The notes below the pieces were generated by a model that saw only the letters and a program-made list of their open reading frames with translations, was not told where the DNA came from and made no database searches. A stretch of DNA of 33,917 nucleotides from a virus: positions 1-33,917 of the IMG/VR virus record IMGVR_UViG_3300032245_000053; one strand, written 5' to 3'. Shown piece after piece: positions 19,293 to 28,569 of the stretch. The first letter of the stretch is position 1. Each line of letters opens with the position of its first letter. The position numbers and the translations under genes were made by a program.

Positions 19293-19510
19293 TGAAACAC
19301 ATGACAAGAGATTACCCGCCTGAAAATGCTATGTTGCGACCGCACAAAGAGTCAACGCTTGAGAAACAACTCAAGAAGCGCCAAGAGCATAATCCCCCAT
19401 TAGAGTTAGATGACAGCACATTGTTAAACAAAAGAGCTAATCAACGCATGAAGCGTAAACAGGCTTTAATGGATGCAATGAATAAGAACCATGACCCTGA
19501 CATTGCTTAA
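19292..19510 (+). CDS. Small basic protein, last of the cluster
   Basis: 72 residues. MKHMTRDYPPENAMLRPHKE, then a charged helical part with EKQLKKRQEHNPPLEL and KRANQRMKRKQALMDAM. Not recognised. It shares a base with the preceding stop (TAATG). It is followed by 48 non-coding bases before the terminase genes, with TAGAAT near 19520 as a possible -10. Confidence 0.72.
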   Translation: MKHMTRDYPPENAMLRPHKESTLEKQLKKRQEHNPPLELDDSTLLNKRANQRMKRKQALMDAMNKNHDPDIA

Positions 19511-19558
19511 AAAACTGTAGTAGAATTAATCCCTTACAAATCAATTACTTGAGAATGT

Positions 19559-19906
19559 ATGGAAAATAAACAATTAAAAAATATTAAGGGCGCTGGTAGA
19601 CCCGTAGGCAGCCCTAATAAATCAACTGCAATGGCTAGAGAGGCTATTGCTAAATTCGTTGAGGCCAACGCTCCTAAGATGGAACAGTGGCTAAGCCAAG
19701 TAGCTGAAGGTAAACCAAAAATAGATAAAGAAGGCAATCAAATATATAAAGATGGTGAAGCTGTATATAAGATTGAGCCTAATCCATTAAAAGCATTTGA
19801 GATGCTGCAAACTGTAATGGAATACCATGTGCCTAAACTTGCTCGTACTGAAGTCGTAGGTGACGAGAAAGCACCACAAAGAATGGTAATCAGTTGGAAG
19901 AAGTAA
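19559..19906 (+). CDS. terS: Putative terminase small subunit
   Basis: 115 residues. GAGRPVGSPNKSTAMAREAI is the Gly-Arg-Pro-x-Gly-Ser-Pro-Asn-Lys motif found at the start of many small terminase and DUF5681-like proteins, and PNPLKAFEMLQTVMEYHVPK is a conserved helix near the C-terminus. It would bind the packaging start and regulate the large subunit. It overlaps the large-subunit gene by 13 bases, which supports the call. GAGA lies just before the start. Confidence 0.78.
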   Translation: MENKQLKNIKGAGRPVGSPNKSTAMAREAIAKFVEANAPKMEQWLSQVAEGKPKIDKEGNQIYKDGEAVYKIEPNPLKAFEMLQTVMEYHVPKLARTEVVGDEKAPQRMVISWKK

Positions 19907-21240
19907 TCCTAGATGTAGAGCTAGACTACAAGCCTAGAGATGTATTCCTAGACTTTCACGAAAGAAGTCAGCGATGGGCAGTTATAGTGGCACATAGACG
20001 ATGCGGTAAAACAGTTAGCTGTATTAATGAACTCCTGTACAAAGCACTTATTGAAAACAAAGAAGATGGCAGATACGCTTATGTCGCCCCGTACTACAGC
20101 CAAGCTAAAAATATTGCTTGGGATTACTTGCTACGCTTCTCTCGCCCAGTTATGGCAAAAGCTAATCAAAGTGAATTGTGGGTCGAACTCATTAATGGTG
20201 CGAGGATTAGACTCTTTGGTGCTGATAACGCTGATAGCTTGCGTGGCCTTTACCTTGACGGCATTGTATTGGATGAATACGCTGATATGCGCCCTAGAAT
20301 ATGGGGTGAAATCATACGCCCTCTCTTGGCTGACAGATTAGGTTGGGCTGTATTCATTGGCACACCTAAAGGTCATAACGCTTTTTGGGACATATACAAC
20401 AATGCGACTAAAGACAGCAATTGGTATGCTAAGACGCTGAGAGCCAGTCAAACTGGTTTATTGCCCGCTTCTGAATTACAAGATGCAGCTAAATCAATGA
20501 CGCAGGACCAATACTTGCAAGAGTTTGAATGTGACTTTGAATCCGCAATCCTGGGCGCTTTCTATGGTAAGGAGATGCGTCAAATCACAGACCAAGACAG
20601 AATTACAGATATTGAGTACGACCCTATGTTTCCTGTGCATACAGCATGGGACCTTGGCTATTCAGACGATACGGCTATATGGTGGTTTCAAGTAGTGCAT
20701 GGTGAATTGCGTATGCTTGACTATCATTCGTCAAATGGGCAGCCTGTAGCGTTTTACTCGGGCATAATTCAGTCAAGAGAGAAAGAAAAAGGCTATGTGT
20801 ATGGTATACATTACTTACCTCACGATGCACGAGCTAAGACACTTGCCTCAAATAGAAGCATAATTGAGCAACTTTCAGACAAAATTGCGTTAAAATCAAT
20901 GAAAATTGTGCCAAGTTTGTCGTTACAAGATGGAATTCAAGCAAGCAGATTGGCGTTGACCAGGGCTTGGTTTGACCATAAATGCGAAGATGGCATTGAA
21001 TGTTTAAGGCAGTACCAGCGTGAGTACGATGAAGATAAGAAAGTGTTTAGAGATAAACCTAGGCACGATTGGACTAGCCATGGTGCAGACGCATTTAGGA
21101 TGCTTAGTATTGCATGGAAAGAAGAAGCTAAGTTACCCTCGAAAGATGACTTAATTAAAGGGCTATTTGTAGGTAAAACCGATGTTAGTTTGAATGATAT
21201 GTGGAAGCAAAACCAACAAAGTACAATTAGGAGAATTTAA
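19894..21240 (+). CDS. terL: Terminase large subunit (ATPase-nuclease)
   Basis: 448 residues from TTG 19894; no in-frame ATG occurs before residue 87. Walker A is AHRRCGKT (33-40), Walker B is IVLDE (124-128) with the following YADM, and the coupling motif is GTPKGH (156-161). The C-terminal nuclease has HTAWDLGYSDD with Asp253 and Asp258/259, and a late HDWTSHGADAFR. It cuts concatemeric DNA and drives it into proheads through the portal. It is shorter than T7 gp19 (about 586 residues), similar to terminases of many environmental podoviruses. Confidence 0.93.
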   Translation: MEEVILDVELDYKPRDVFLDFHERSQRWAVIVAHRRCGKTVSCINELLYKALIENKEDGRYAYVAPYYSQAKNIAWDYLLRFSRPVMAKANQSELWVELINGARIRLFGADNADSLRGLYLDGIVLDEYADMRPRIWGEIIRPLLADRLGWAVFIGTPKGHNAFWDIYNNATKDSNWYAKTLRASQTGLLPASELQDAAKSMTQDQYLQEFECDFESAILGAFYGKEMRQITDQDRITDIEYDPMFPVHTAWDLGYSDDTAIWWFQVVHGELRMLDYHSSNGQPVAFYSGIIQSREKEKGYVYGIHYLPHDARAKTLASNRSIIEQLSDKIALKSMKIVPSLSLQDGIQASRLALTRAWFDHKCEDGIECLRQYQREYDEDKKVFRDKPRHDWTSHGADAFRMLSIAWKEEAKLPSKDDLIKGLFVGKTDVSLNDMWKQNQQSTIRRI

Positions 21241-21241
21241 A

Positions 21242-21544
21242 ATGCCAGCAGTTTCAGCCGATTATGGATTTTATTACGAAACAGTAGCAGCCTCACAAAC
21301 AGCACAAGTATTAGGTTCAACTGGTGCAACAGGCGATTATTTACACAGACTTACTATTACAGTAGGTACAGCCTTAACAGGTACAGTAGCTTTATTAGAT
21401 GGCGCAACATCTTATCCACTAATAGCAGCAAGCACACCAATTGGTGTTTATTCCATTGAAATCAATGCTAAATCAGTAAGCGGTGCATGGAAAATTACCA
21501 CAGGCGCAGGTGCAACTGTATTCGCTGTAGGCGTATTTACCTAA
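21242..21544 (+). CDS. Small beta-rich structural-type protein
   Basis: 100 residues from ATG 21242, with AGGAG upstream. DYGFYYETVAASQTAQVLGS, then GATGDYLHRLTITV and GAWKITTGAGATVFAVGVF form short strands. Such proteins recur next to terminase or portal genes in podoviruses, and their virion role is unproved. No signal peptide or membrane segment. A decoration or connector role is a guess from composition and location. Confidence 0.68.
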   Translation: MPAVSADYGFYYETVAASQTAQVLGSTGATGDYLHRLTITVGTALTGTVALLDGATSYPLIAASTPIGVYSIEINAKSVSGAWKITTGAGATVFAVGVFT

Positions 21545-21568
21545 TAGTTAAAGAAAGTAAGGTTAGTC

Positions 21569-23842
21569 ATGGCTAATGATAAGGCAACTGTAAATCACAG
21601 TTACGAAGATTGGTATAAAACCATTATGGGCTATGAACGCTCATATAAGCGTTGGGAAGCTAGAGTAGACCGCATTGTAAAGAAATATAAAGATGATAGC
21701 CGATACGACAGAAACCCTAATGCACGCTTCAACATACTCTGGAGCAATGTTCAGACTATACAGCCAGCTATCTTTGCAAGACTTCCTCGACCTGATGTTA
21801 GCCGTAGGTTTAGGGACAATGACCCAATAGGTCGTGTAGCGTCAATGATGCTTGAAAGAGCATTAGAGTTTGAGATTGAGCATTATGGTGACTACAAATC
21901 AGCAATGAATAACGCTGTACTCGACCGATTACTAGGTGGTCGTGGCGTAGCTTGGGTGCGTTATGAGCCACATATTGTAGGTGAAGAAGCTGACTCAGAA
22001 AATATGCCTGATGATGGGCTAAGCGTAACTGAAGATAGTGACGAAGCTGAAACAGAAAGCGCAACAGAAACAGAAAGCCAAGAGCGCATTGAGTATGAGT
22101 GCTGCCCGGTCGACTATGTCCATTGGCGGGATTTCGGTCACACGATTGCCCGCACATGGGAGGAAGTAACGGCAGTCTGGCGCAGAGTGTATATGTCTAG
22201 ACCTGCGCTTGTTGAGCGTTTTGGTGAAGAATTAGGTTATAAGATACCGCTAGATACAAAGCCTGATGACTTAAAACAATCTTATAAATCTGATGACGGA
22301 GTATATGAAGCGGTGATATACGAAGTCTGGGACAAAGAAACAGGCAAAGTATTATGGATTTCTAAGTCACTCGGCAAAATTGTTGACGAAAGAGATGACC
22401 CGTTAGGTCTTGAAAACTTTTGGCCATGCCCAAAACCACTCTATGCAACACTTACAACTGACTCTTTAGAGCCTATTCCTGACTTTACTATTTATCAGGA
22501 CCAAGCAAGAGAGCTAGATGTTTTATGCGACAGAATTGATGGCTTGATTAACGCATTGAAAGTGCGTGGTGTATATGACGCTTCAGCAAGTGAGCTACAA
22601 CGCTTATTCTCTGAAGGCGAAAACAACACCATGATTCCAGTAAGTAACTGGATGGCTTTTGCTGAGAAGCAAGGCATGAAAGGTGCGATTGATTTAGTAG
22701 ATTTAGCACCATTTGCAAGCGCATTGATGTCATGCTATCAAGCAATGGACCAAGTTAAAGGTCAAATCTATGAATTAATGGGTATTGCAGATATTCAGCG
22801 TGGTCAGTCTGACCCTAATGACACGCTTGGCGCCCAAATTATTAAGTCAAATAATGCAGCAGGTCGCTTAAAAACTCAGCAGCACGCAGTCGTTGATTTT
22901 GCTACTAGCTTGTTAAGCATTAAAGCGCAGATTATTTGCAATCACTTTACTGATGACACGCTTGTTAAGATTTCTGGCGCAATGCAGTTATCTGACCAAG
23001 ATAAACAACTTATACCGCAAGCTATTGAGCTATTGCGTGATGAGTGCGCTAAAAACTTCAGAATTGAGGTCACTTCTGACTCAATGATTTACCAAGATGA
23101 GCAGCAAGAAAAAGCTGATAGAACAGCATTTTTAGCAGCAGTAGGTCAGTTTATGCAAATGGCTTTGCCAGCAGCTACACAAGCACCTGAATTAACACCA
23201 ATGTTAATGGAAATGTTGAAGTTTGGCGTAACAGCATTTAAAGCTGGTAAACAATTAGAAGGCATTATTGACCAGACTGCTGATGACTTGCGTAAACAGT
23301 ATGAACAGACTAAAGGTCAACCTAAACCACCATCACCTGATATGCAAAAAGCGCAAATGGACTCACAAGCAAAAATGCAACAAATGCAAATGCAATCGCA
23401 GCTTGAACAGCAAAAAATGCAGGCACAGATTGAGATTGAAAAAGCTAAACAAGAATTCCAAGCACAAGAAAATCAGCTTAAATTCCAGCTTGAAGAACAG
23501 CGTAATCAAATGGACAGAGAGATGGAGCTTAAAGTAGCGCAAATGAAAATGATGACAGAGCGTAATACTCAAGTGCTGTTAGCTCACATTAACAATGGCG
23601 CTAAGATTGAAGTAGCTCGTATTGGCTCTGATGACTCTGATGGCGCAATGGCTTATGCAAATGAAGAAGATATGGTACAAGCTATGCAACATCCTATGCA
23701 GCCTATTGCAGACGCTATTGGTCAAGGTAATCAGCAAATGGCAGGCGCAATCAGTCAATTAGTCAACACAATCAACGAACAGCACAACAGGCCTAAATCT
23801 GTTTTGCGTGATGAAAACGGCAAGATTATTGGAGTACATTAA
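21569..23842 (+). CDS. Portal protein
   Basis: 757 residues. The N-terminal region (SYKRWEARVDRIVKKYKDD, then NILWSNVQTIQPAIFARLP) and VDYVHWRDFGHTIARTWEEV match P22-like portal proteins of podoviruses. The central part has YELMGIADIQRGQSDPND, also typical. The last 200 residues form a long coiled coil rich in Gln, Met, Lys and Glu (about 600-700), comparable to the barrel helix of P22 portal. It forms the twelve-fold ring through which DNA is packaged. AAGTAAGG precedes the start. Confidence 0.9.
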   Translation: MANDKATVNHSYEDWYKTIMGYERSYKRWEARVDRIVKKYKDDSRYDRNPNARFNILWSNVQTIQPAIFARLPRPDVSRRFRDNDPIGRVASMMLERALEFEIEHYGDYKSAMNNAVLDRLLGGRGVAWVRYEPHIVGEEADSENMPDDGLSVTEDSDEAETESATETESQERIEYECCPVDYVHWRDFGHTIARTWEEVTAVWRRVYMSRPALVERFGEELGYKIPLDTKPDDLKQSYKSDDGVYEAVIYEVWDKETGKVLWISKSLGKIVDERDDPLGLENFWPCPKPLYATLTTDSLEPIPDFTIYQDQARELDVLCDRIDGLINALKVRGVYDASASELQRLFSEGENNTMIPVSNWMAFAEKQGMKGAIDLVDLAPFASALMSCYQAMDQVKGQIYELMGIADIQRGQSDPNDTLGAQIIKSNNAAGRLKTQQHAVVDFATSLLSIKAQIICNHFTDDTLVKISGAMQLSDQDKQLIPQAIELLRDECAKNFRIEVTSDSMIYQDEQQEKADRTAFLAAVGQFMQMALPAATQAPELTPMLMEMLKFGVTAFKAGKQLEGIIDQTADDLRKQYEQTKGQPKPPSPDMQKAQMDSQAKMQQMQMQSQLEQQKMQAQIEIEKAKQEFQAQENQLKFQLEEQRNQMDREMELKVAQMKMMTERNTQVLLAHINNGAKIEVARIGSDDSDGAMAYANEEDMVQAMQHPMQPIADAIGQGNQQMAGAISQLVNTINEQHNRPKSVLRDENGKIIGVH

Positions 23843-25713
23843 TGGCTATTACAGTCAAGCATACCAAGGTTTCAACGATACCTGATGGGGATGACACAAG
23901 CGTTGTACGACCAAGTGATTGGAACGCAGAACATCAATTAGTAGGTACTGTACCTGTAGCCAATGGTGGTACTGGCGCAGCTACATTGACAGGCTATGTA
24001 AAAGGCAATGGCACAGCTAACATGACTGCTGCTGCGACTATACCTAATACTGATGTTACAGGTTTAGGCACAATGTCAACGCAAAACAGTAACAACATTT
24101 CTGTTACTGGTGGCACGATGAATGGCGTCACAATCAGCGATTATGTTGCAACTGCAACAAAAGGTGTAGCAAATGGTGTAGCAAGTTTAGATGGCTCAGG
24201 CACAGTACCTGTCAGTCAATTACCCGCAGCAGTCTTAGGCGCATTAAGCTATCAAGGAACATGGAATGCCAGCACTAATACACCTACTCTTGTTTCTAGC
24301 GTGGGTACTAAAGGTTATTACTATGTTGTTAGTGTTGCCGGTAGCACTAATCTCAACGGCATTACTGATTGGCAAGTGGGCGATTGGGCAGTATATAACG
24401 GGTCAGCATGGCAGAAGATAGACAATACAGACGCAGTAACTAGCGTCAATGGATATACAGGTACAGTAGTTTTAAATGCTGCTGATGTAGGCGCAATACC
24501 TTATACAGGCGCAACAACTGCGGTAGATTTAAACGCTAAGTCTTTGACTAATGTAAGTCATTTAGGCATTAATACAACTAGCGTACCTACTATTTTAATG
24601 CGGGCAATAGGTGATAACAATTCATCTTCTCGTATTGCTATGCGTGGTTATTCTAGCGATGCTAATAGCTCTGCTATTCGTGTTACTAAATTTAGAGGTA
24701 CTTTTGCTGCACCGCAAGCACCTCAAAGTGGCGACAGTTTAGGCAAATTTGAATTAGCCGGTTATGGCACAACTTCTTCTGACGGATACCCACAGGCTTC
24801 TTATGAAGGCTTGGCAACAGAAGCATGGGGCGCAACAGCTAGAGGTACAAAAATTGTATTTAAAGTTACGCCTAATACAACTACAACCCAAGTTACAGCC
24901 CTTACTATTGACCAAAATTCAGCAGCTACTTTTGCAAGCACAGTAACAGCTAATGGAGTATTGCTAACAGGTAATACAGGCACAGTTACTAGCGTAGCAG
25001 CTACAGCAGGCACAGGCATTAGCATATCTGGTAGCCCAATTACTACTAGTGGCACTTTGACAGTCACTAATACTGCACCTGACCAAACTGTTGTATTGAC
25101 TGCTGGCACAGGAATATCTACTAGCGGTACATACCCTAATTTCACTATTACAAACACTAGTCCATCTAGCGGTGGTACTGTAACTAGCGTAACTGGTACT
25201 GCACCTGTAGTTTCAAGCGGTGGCAATACACCTGCAATTAGTATGGCTGCTGCAAATACTACGACTAATGGCTATTTGACAAGCACAGACTGGAATACAT
25301 TTAACGGCAAACAAGCTGCTGGTACTTATGTAAATTCAGTAAGTGGCACAGCTACACGCATTACTTCTACAGGTGGCGTAACTCCTGTAATTGATTTAGC
25401 TTCAGGTGTAGCGACTGCAGGCACAACTGGCTCAAGCAGTTTAATTCCTGTAATCACTATTGACACTTATGGTCGTGTAACAAGTATTACTACTGCTTCA
25501 AATCCACAAGGTACAGTCACCAGCGTAAGTGGCACAGGCACAGTCAACGGATTAACATTAACTGGTACAGTCACATCATCTGGCAATTTAACGCTTGGTG
25601 GCACTTTAGATTTGTCTAGTCCACCCGCTATTGGTGGCACAGCAGCAGCAGCTATAACAGGCACAACAATTACTGCTACTAAATTTGTAGGCGTGTCTGG
25701 TGGTACTTTCTAA
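23842..25713 (+). CDS. Fibre-like repeat protein next to portal
   Basis: 623 residues. The start MAITVKHTKVSTIPDGDDTS, then VVRPSDWNAEHQLVGTV, is common to tail or capsid fibre proteins of environmental phages. Repeats of the type GTVTSVxxT occur at least four times, with TSTDWNTFNGKQ and VTVLNAADVGAIPYTGA-like blocks seen in long fibres. No S74 domain or enzyme motif is seen. It ends GVSGGTF, like the GGTY end of the small fibre module at 4534. Its position between portal and scaffold is unusual for a tail fibre, so a head or connector fibre is possible. Confidence 0.8.
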   Translation: MAITVKHTKVSTIPDGDDTSVVRPSDWNAEHQLVGTVPVANGGTGAATLTGYVKGNGTANMTAAATIPNTDVTGLGTMSTQNSNNISVTGGTMNGVTISDYVATATKGVANGVASLDGSGTVPVSQLPAAVLGALSYQGTWNASTNTPTLVSSVGTKGYYYVVSVAGSTNLNGITDWQVGDWAVYNGSAWQKIDNTDAVTSVNGYTGTVVLNAADVGAIPYTGATTAVDLNAKSLTNVSHLGINTTSVPTILMRAIGDNNSSSRIAMRGYSSDANSSAIRVTKFRGTFAAPQAPQSGDSLGKFELAGYGTTSSDGYPQASYEGLATEAWGATARGTKIVFKVTPNTTTTQVTALTIDQNSAATFASTVTANGVLLTGNTGTVTSVAATAGTGISISGSPITTSGTLTVTNTAPDQTVVLTAGTGISTSGTYPNFTITNTSPSSGGTVTSVTGTAPVVSSGGNTPAISMAAANTTTNGYLTSTDWNTFNGKQAAGTYVNSVSGTATRITSTGGVTPVIDLASGVATAGTTGSSSLIPVITIDTYGRVTSITTASNPQGTVTSVSGTGTVNGLTLTGTVTSSGNLTLGGTLDLSSPPAIGGTAAAAITGTTITATKFVGVSGGTF

Positions 25714-26184
25714 ATGTTTCAAACAGCTTTTCAAGTAAATGCGTTTCAGAATGACGCATTTCAAATTGTCATTACGCCTACCAAAAATGGCGGGGATGAC
25801 GCACCTTATACAAGGGAAGAATTAAAGCGACTTAAAGGCATTCAAAAGAAACTACGCCTAGCAGAAGAAAAGCGTATTGCTGCGCTTAAAGCAGACCAAA
25901 AATTACGCAAGCAAACTATTTCGGATTTGGTAGACCCAAAACCCGTTGCAAAGAAACAACAAACTAATATACAATCCAATCAAGAAGTTAGCGTTGATAT
26001 ACCGTCAAACCTAGCAAATATTGACCGATACATCGCTAATCTTGTAACACAACAACAAGACTTGCAAAACGCTGTATTGATAAGAGCTGCAAAACTCAGA
26101 TTAGAGCAAGAGTTAGCAATCTTAGAAGTTAAGCGTCAAGCAGAATTAGACGATGAGGAAGCATTATTAGCACTCTTACTTTAA
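25714..26184 (+). CDS. Coiled-coil structural-type protein
   Basis: 156 residues. It opens MFQTAFQVNAFQNDAFQIVI, a Phe-Gln repeat that I know from small phage proteins near fibre genes, then a basic coiled coil (LKRLKGIQKKLRLAEEKRI) and a second helix (AKLRLEQELAILEVKRQ). Function unknown. It starts directly after the fibre-like gene. Its last 30 bases overlap the open 5' extension of the next gene, including a GAGGA Shine-Dalgarno sequence. Confidence 0.75.
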   Translation: MFQTAFQVNAFQNDAFQIVITPTKNGGDDAPYTREELKRLKGIQKKLRLAEEKRIAALKADQKLRKQTISDLVDPKPVAKKQQTNIQSNQEVSVDIPSNLANIDRYIANLVTQQQDLQNAVLIRAAKLRLEQELAILEVKRQAELDDEEALLALLL

Positions 26185-26321
26185 ACCCGCACACAGAATA
26201 CAAAAAAGCATACGAACACCTGCACGCTGGTCGTTTAGACGCTGGTTTTAGACTCTTTGAATATAGATGGCACCCTGAGATTATTGCTAATCAAGCGCAG
26301 CCATATCATCAAAAGTTAAAA
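26157..26321 (+). other. Coding-like 5' extension of the glycosyltransferase-like gene without a normal start codon
   Basis: The frame of the next gene is open from 26157, after TGA 26154-26156, but has no ATG, GTG or TTG before 26322. Its translation, TLNPHTEYKKAYEHLHAGRL then DAGFRLFEYRWHPE, looks like the TPR-like segment that precedes such glycosyltransferase domains, so the region is probably translated. GAGGA (26155-26159) stands 6 bases before ATT at 26166, suggesting initiation at AUU, a -1 frameshift from the preceding gene, or a base error. Confidence 0.55.
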
Positions 26322-27074
26322 ATGCCTGTTTGGCGAGGCGAAAGTCTTTTAGGCAAGACAATTACTGTGCAAGCAGAGCAAGGCTTTGGCGACATCATTC
26401 AATATGCACGCTTTTTGCCTTTTTTAAAGGTAATGGGAGCTAAATCTGTTGTTTTATTACAACATGGCTCACTACATACGCTATTTGGTCAGATGGAATG
26501 TGTTGATACATTCACAAATATGCCAGAAGAGGGTATTGCAACAGAGTCAGACTACTGGATTGGCATTATTTCCTTGCCTTATTACATTAGTTTGGCGCCC
26601 GCATACGCTAAAGCGTTGTTTCCATGCAACTTAAACAAGATTGTAGGGTCAGAAGGCTATTTAGACGCTATACCTAGCAATATCCCTAAAAAACTCGCAG
26701 TAAATTGGTCTACTTCAAAGGGTCTTTTGCACTATGTACGCACTATGCACCCCGAAAAGATGCTTGAGCTAGTAGGTCCTGACGCTTATTCGTTTAATCC
26801 TGAAGAAGATAGGTTTTGGTCACCACTTCCTAAAGATGGCTGGCAAAAAGACTGGAATAAAACTGCAAGTCATCTCAAAGCGTGCAAAGGTTTAGTGACT
26901 GTAGATACAGGAATAGCACATTTAGCAGGCGCATTAGGTATAAAGACTATTGTGATTATGCCTAAAAAAGAATTTAAATGCTGGCGATGGAAACACGGCA
27001 CATGGTACAACTCTGTAGTAATTGTTGAAGAAGAAGAATTGCACAAAATACCCGATTTGATAAGGAGAATGTAA
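26322..27074 (+). CDS. Glycosyltransferase-like (TPR-linked, GT-B type) protein
   Basis: 250 residues from the first ATG; about 52 further codons upstream are probably also coding. VWRGESLLGKTITVQAEQGF, then GDIIQYARFLPFLK, and near the C-terminus GLVTVDTGIAHLAGALGIKT match the domain that follows TPR repeats in bacterial and phage O-GlcNAc-transferase-like or heptosyltransferase-like proteins (GT9/GT41 type). The Asp-Thr-x-x-x-His-Leu-Ala block binds the sugar nucleotide. In phage genomes similar genes occur among structural genes, perhaps to glycosylate virion proteins. The final TAA shares a base with the next ATG. Confidence 0.74.
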   Translation: MPVWRGESLLGKTITVQAEQGFGDIIQYARFLPFLKVMGAKSVVLLQHGSLHTLFGQMECVDTFTNMPEEGIATESDYWIGIISLPYYISLAPAYAKALFPCNLNKIVGSEGYLDAIPSNIPKKLAVNWSTSKGLLHYVRTMHPEKMLELVGPDAYSFNPEEDRFWSPLPKDGWQKDWNKTASHLKACKGLVTVDTGIAHLAGALGIKTIVIMPKKEFKCWRWKHGTWYNSVVIVEEEELHKIPDLIRRM

Positions 27075-27466
27075 TGGCATTAGTAAAAGTCACGGTAACT
27101 TGCCCGCATTGTAAGGTTGACCATGAAGAATATGACGCAGCGCAATATGATGATAAAGAGCATTATCTTGCTTACTGGAATATCCCATTTAACACACCTG
27201 AAGCTGAAGCAGCTTGGCAAGCAAAGCTAAATATGACGCCTAAAGAAGCGCCAATGGTGATGTCTGACATACCAGGTCATATTTCAATGGCTGATGGCTC
27301 ATGGGTAGATAGTCGCAGCAAACACAGAGAAAACCTAAAACGCAACGGTTGTATCGAATTAGGCAACGATGTGCCTATGCAACAAAAAGCACCAGAAATG
27401 AGCAGACAGTCACAAGAAGCAAGAAAGCGTCAAATTGCAGAGCTGGCATACGCCAAATTACGATAA
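27074..27466 (+). CDS. Small zinc-ribbon-like protein before scaffold
   Basis: 130 residues. The start VTVTCPHCKVDHEEYDAAQY has one Cys-x2-Cys pair with a nearby His. The middle SDIPGHISMADGSWVDSRSK, then HRENLKRNGCIELGND, recurs in podovirus proteins located just before the scaffold or capsid gene, with a later helical tail (RQSQEARKRQIAELAYAKLR). Function unknown; an assembly role is inferred from position. The start shares a base with the previous stop. Confidence 0.74.
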   Translation: MALVKVTVTCPHCKVDHEEYDAAQYDDKEHYLAYWNIPFNTPEAEAAWQAKLNMTPKEAPMVMSDIPGHISMADGSWVDSRSKHRENLKRNGCIELGNDVPMQQKAPEMSRQSQEARKRQIAELAYAKLR

Positions 27467-27481
27467 CCCATTGGAGAACCC

Positions 27482-28534
27482 ATGTCAGAAGAAAACTTAG
27501 ACCGCAGAGAACAATTAATGGCTGCTTTAGATGCAGCAGAGGAAGGCACCCTTGAAGCACCCATCGAAAAAGACATTGAAGTGGTTGAAAAGGACGACAT
27601 TTCCAAGGAGTCCGCTCAAGAGGAAATTAGCGCACAAGATAACGAAGAAACTGCCGAAGATGTTGAGCCTGTTGAATTTAAGGATGAGGATGAGGCGCCG
27701 AAGGAGAAAATAACTCGCCCATCTACATGGAAAAAAGAATATGTCCAAATATGGGACAAAATGGAAGCTGGCGAGCAGATTAGTAAAGAAGATTTCACTA
27801 AATTTGCTGAATACGCTAATCAGCGTGAGTCAGAATACAAAAAAGGCGTAAGCACTTATAAAGCTGAAGCTGACAGAGCTAGAGGCTACGAAGAAGCTAT
27901 TGCGCCATTTGTACCTGAGCTGCAAGCACAGAATATTAGCCCTGCTGCATGGATTAATAACTTAGGTCGTGCCCACATGATTTTGACTAAAGCGCCATAC
28001 GAGCAGAAAGTCCAAATGTTTCAGCGACTTGCACAGGATTATGGTATACAATTAAATGGTGAAGGTGTTGCGCCTATACAACAAGACGCATATACTCAAC
28101 AACTGATGAACCAATTAAATCAGGTTAATCAAGAAGTTTCATCTATTAAGAGTCGGTTTCAGCATGAAGAAAACCAACGCTTAACAAATGAAATTGAAAG
28201 AGTAAGAAGTGATGCGGAGAAATTCCCGCATTTTGATGTGGTAAGGGAAGAAATGGCTCAATTACTTGAGCTAGGGAAAGCCCAAGACCTAGAAACGGCC
28301 TACAAGAAAGCCGTGCGTATGAATGATGATGTATGGGCATTAGAGCAAGATAGACTCTTGAAGGATGCCAGACAATCAACACTCAAAGCACAGCAAGTAG
28401 CGAAGGCTAAGGCTGCTGCGGTTAGTCCAAAGTCCACTACACCTAGTGGAAAAGTGAGTAATCCAGAAGATAAAAAGGATAGACGGTCTTTGATAGCCGA
28501 AGGATTAGGTGAGGCAATGAGCCGTCGGGTTTAA
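27482..28534 (+). CDS. Scaffolding-like protein
   Basis: 350 residues. A very acidic N-terminal 80 residues (repeated Glu and Asp), then ITRPSTWKKEYVQIWDKMEA, then a mostly helical body with QQDAYTQQLMNQLNQVNQEV, a coiled coil, and a basic C-terminus (SNPEDKKDRRSLIAEGL). This charge layout and the position directly upstream of the major capsid gene are typical of podovirus scaffolds, which guide prohead assembly and leave before packaging. GGAGA precedes the ATG. Confidence 0.82.
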   Translation: MSEENLDRREQLMAALDAAEEGTLEAPIEKDIEVVEKDDISKESAQEEISAQDNEETAEDVEPVEFKDEDEAPKEKITRPSTWKKEYVQIWDKMEAGEQISKEDFTKFAEYANQRESEYKKGVSTYKAEADRARGYEEAIAPFVPELQAQNISPAAWINNLGRAHMILTKAPYEQKVQMFQRLAQDYGIQLNGEGVAPIQQDAYTQQLMNQLNQVNQEVSSIKSRFQHEENQRLTNEIERVRSDAEKFPHFDVVREEMAQLLELGKAQDLETAYKKAVRMNDDVWALEQDRLLKDARQSTLKAQQVAKAKAAAVSPKSTTPSGKVSNPEDKKDRRSLIAEGLGEAMSRRV

Positions 28535-28569
28535 CTAGCCAATTTTGGCACATTTTTTAAGGATATATC

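Noticed and set aside
24801-25226. 141-residue minus-strand open frame inside the fibre-like gene
   Set aside because: A shadow of the repetitive Thr/Gly/Ser-rich gene on the plus strand; Val/Pro repeats are the complement of Thr/Gly codons and no ribosome site is present.
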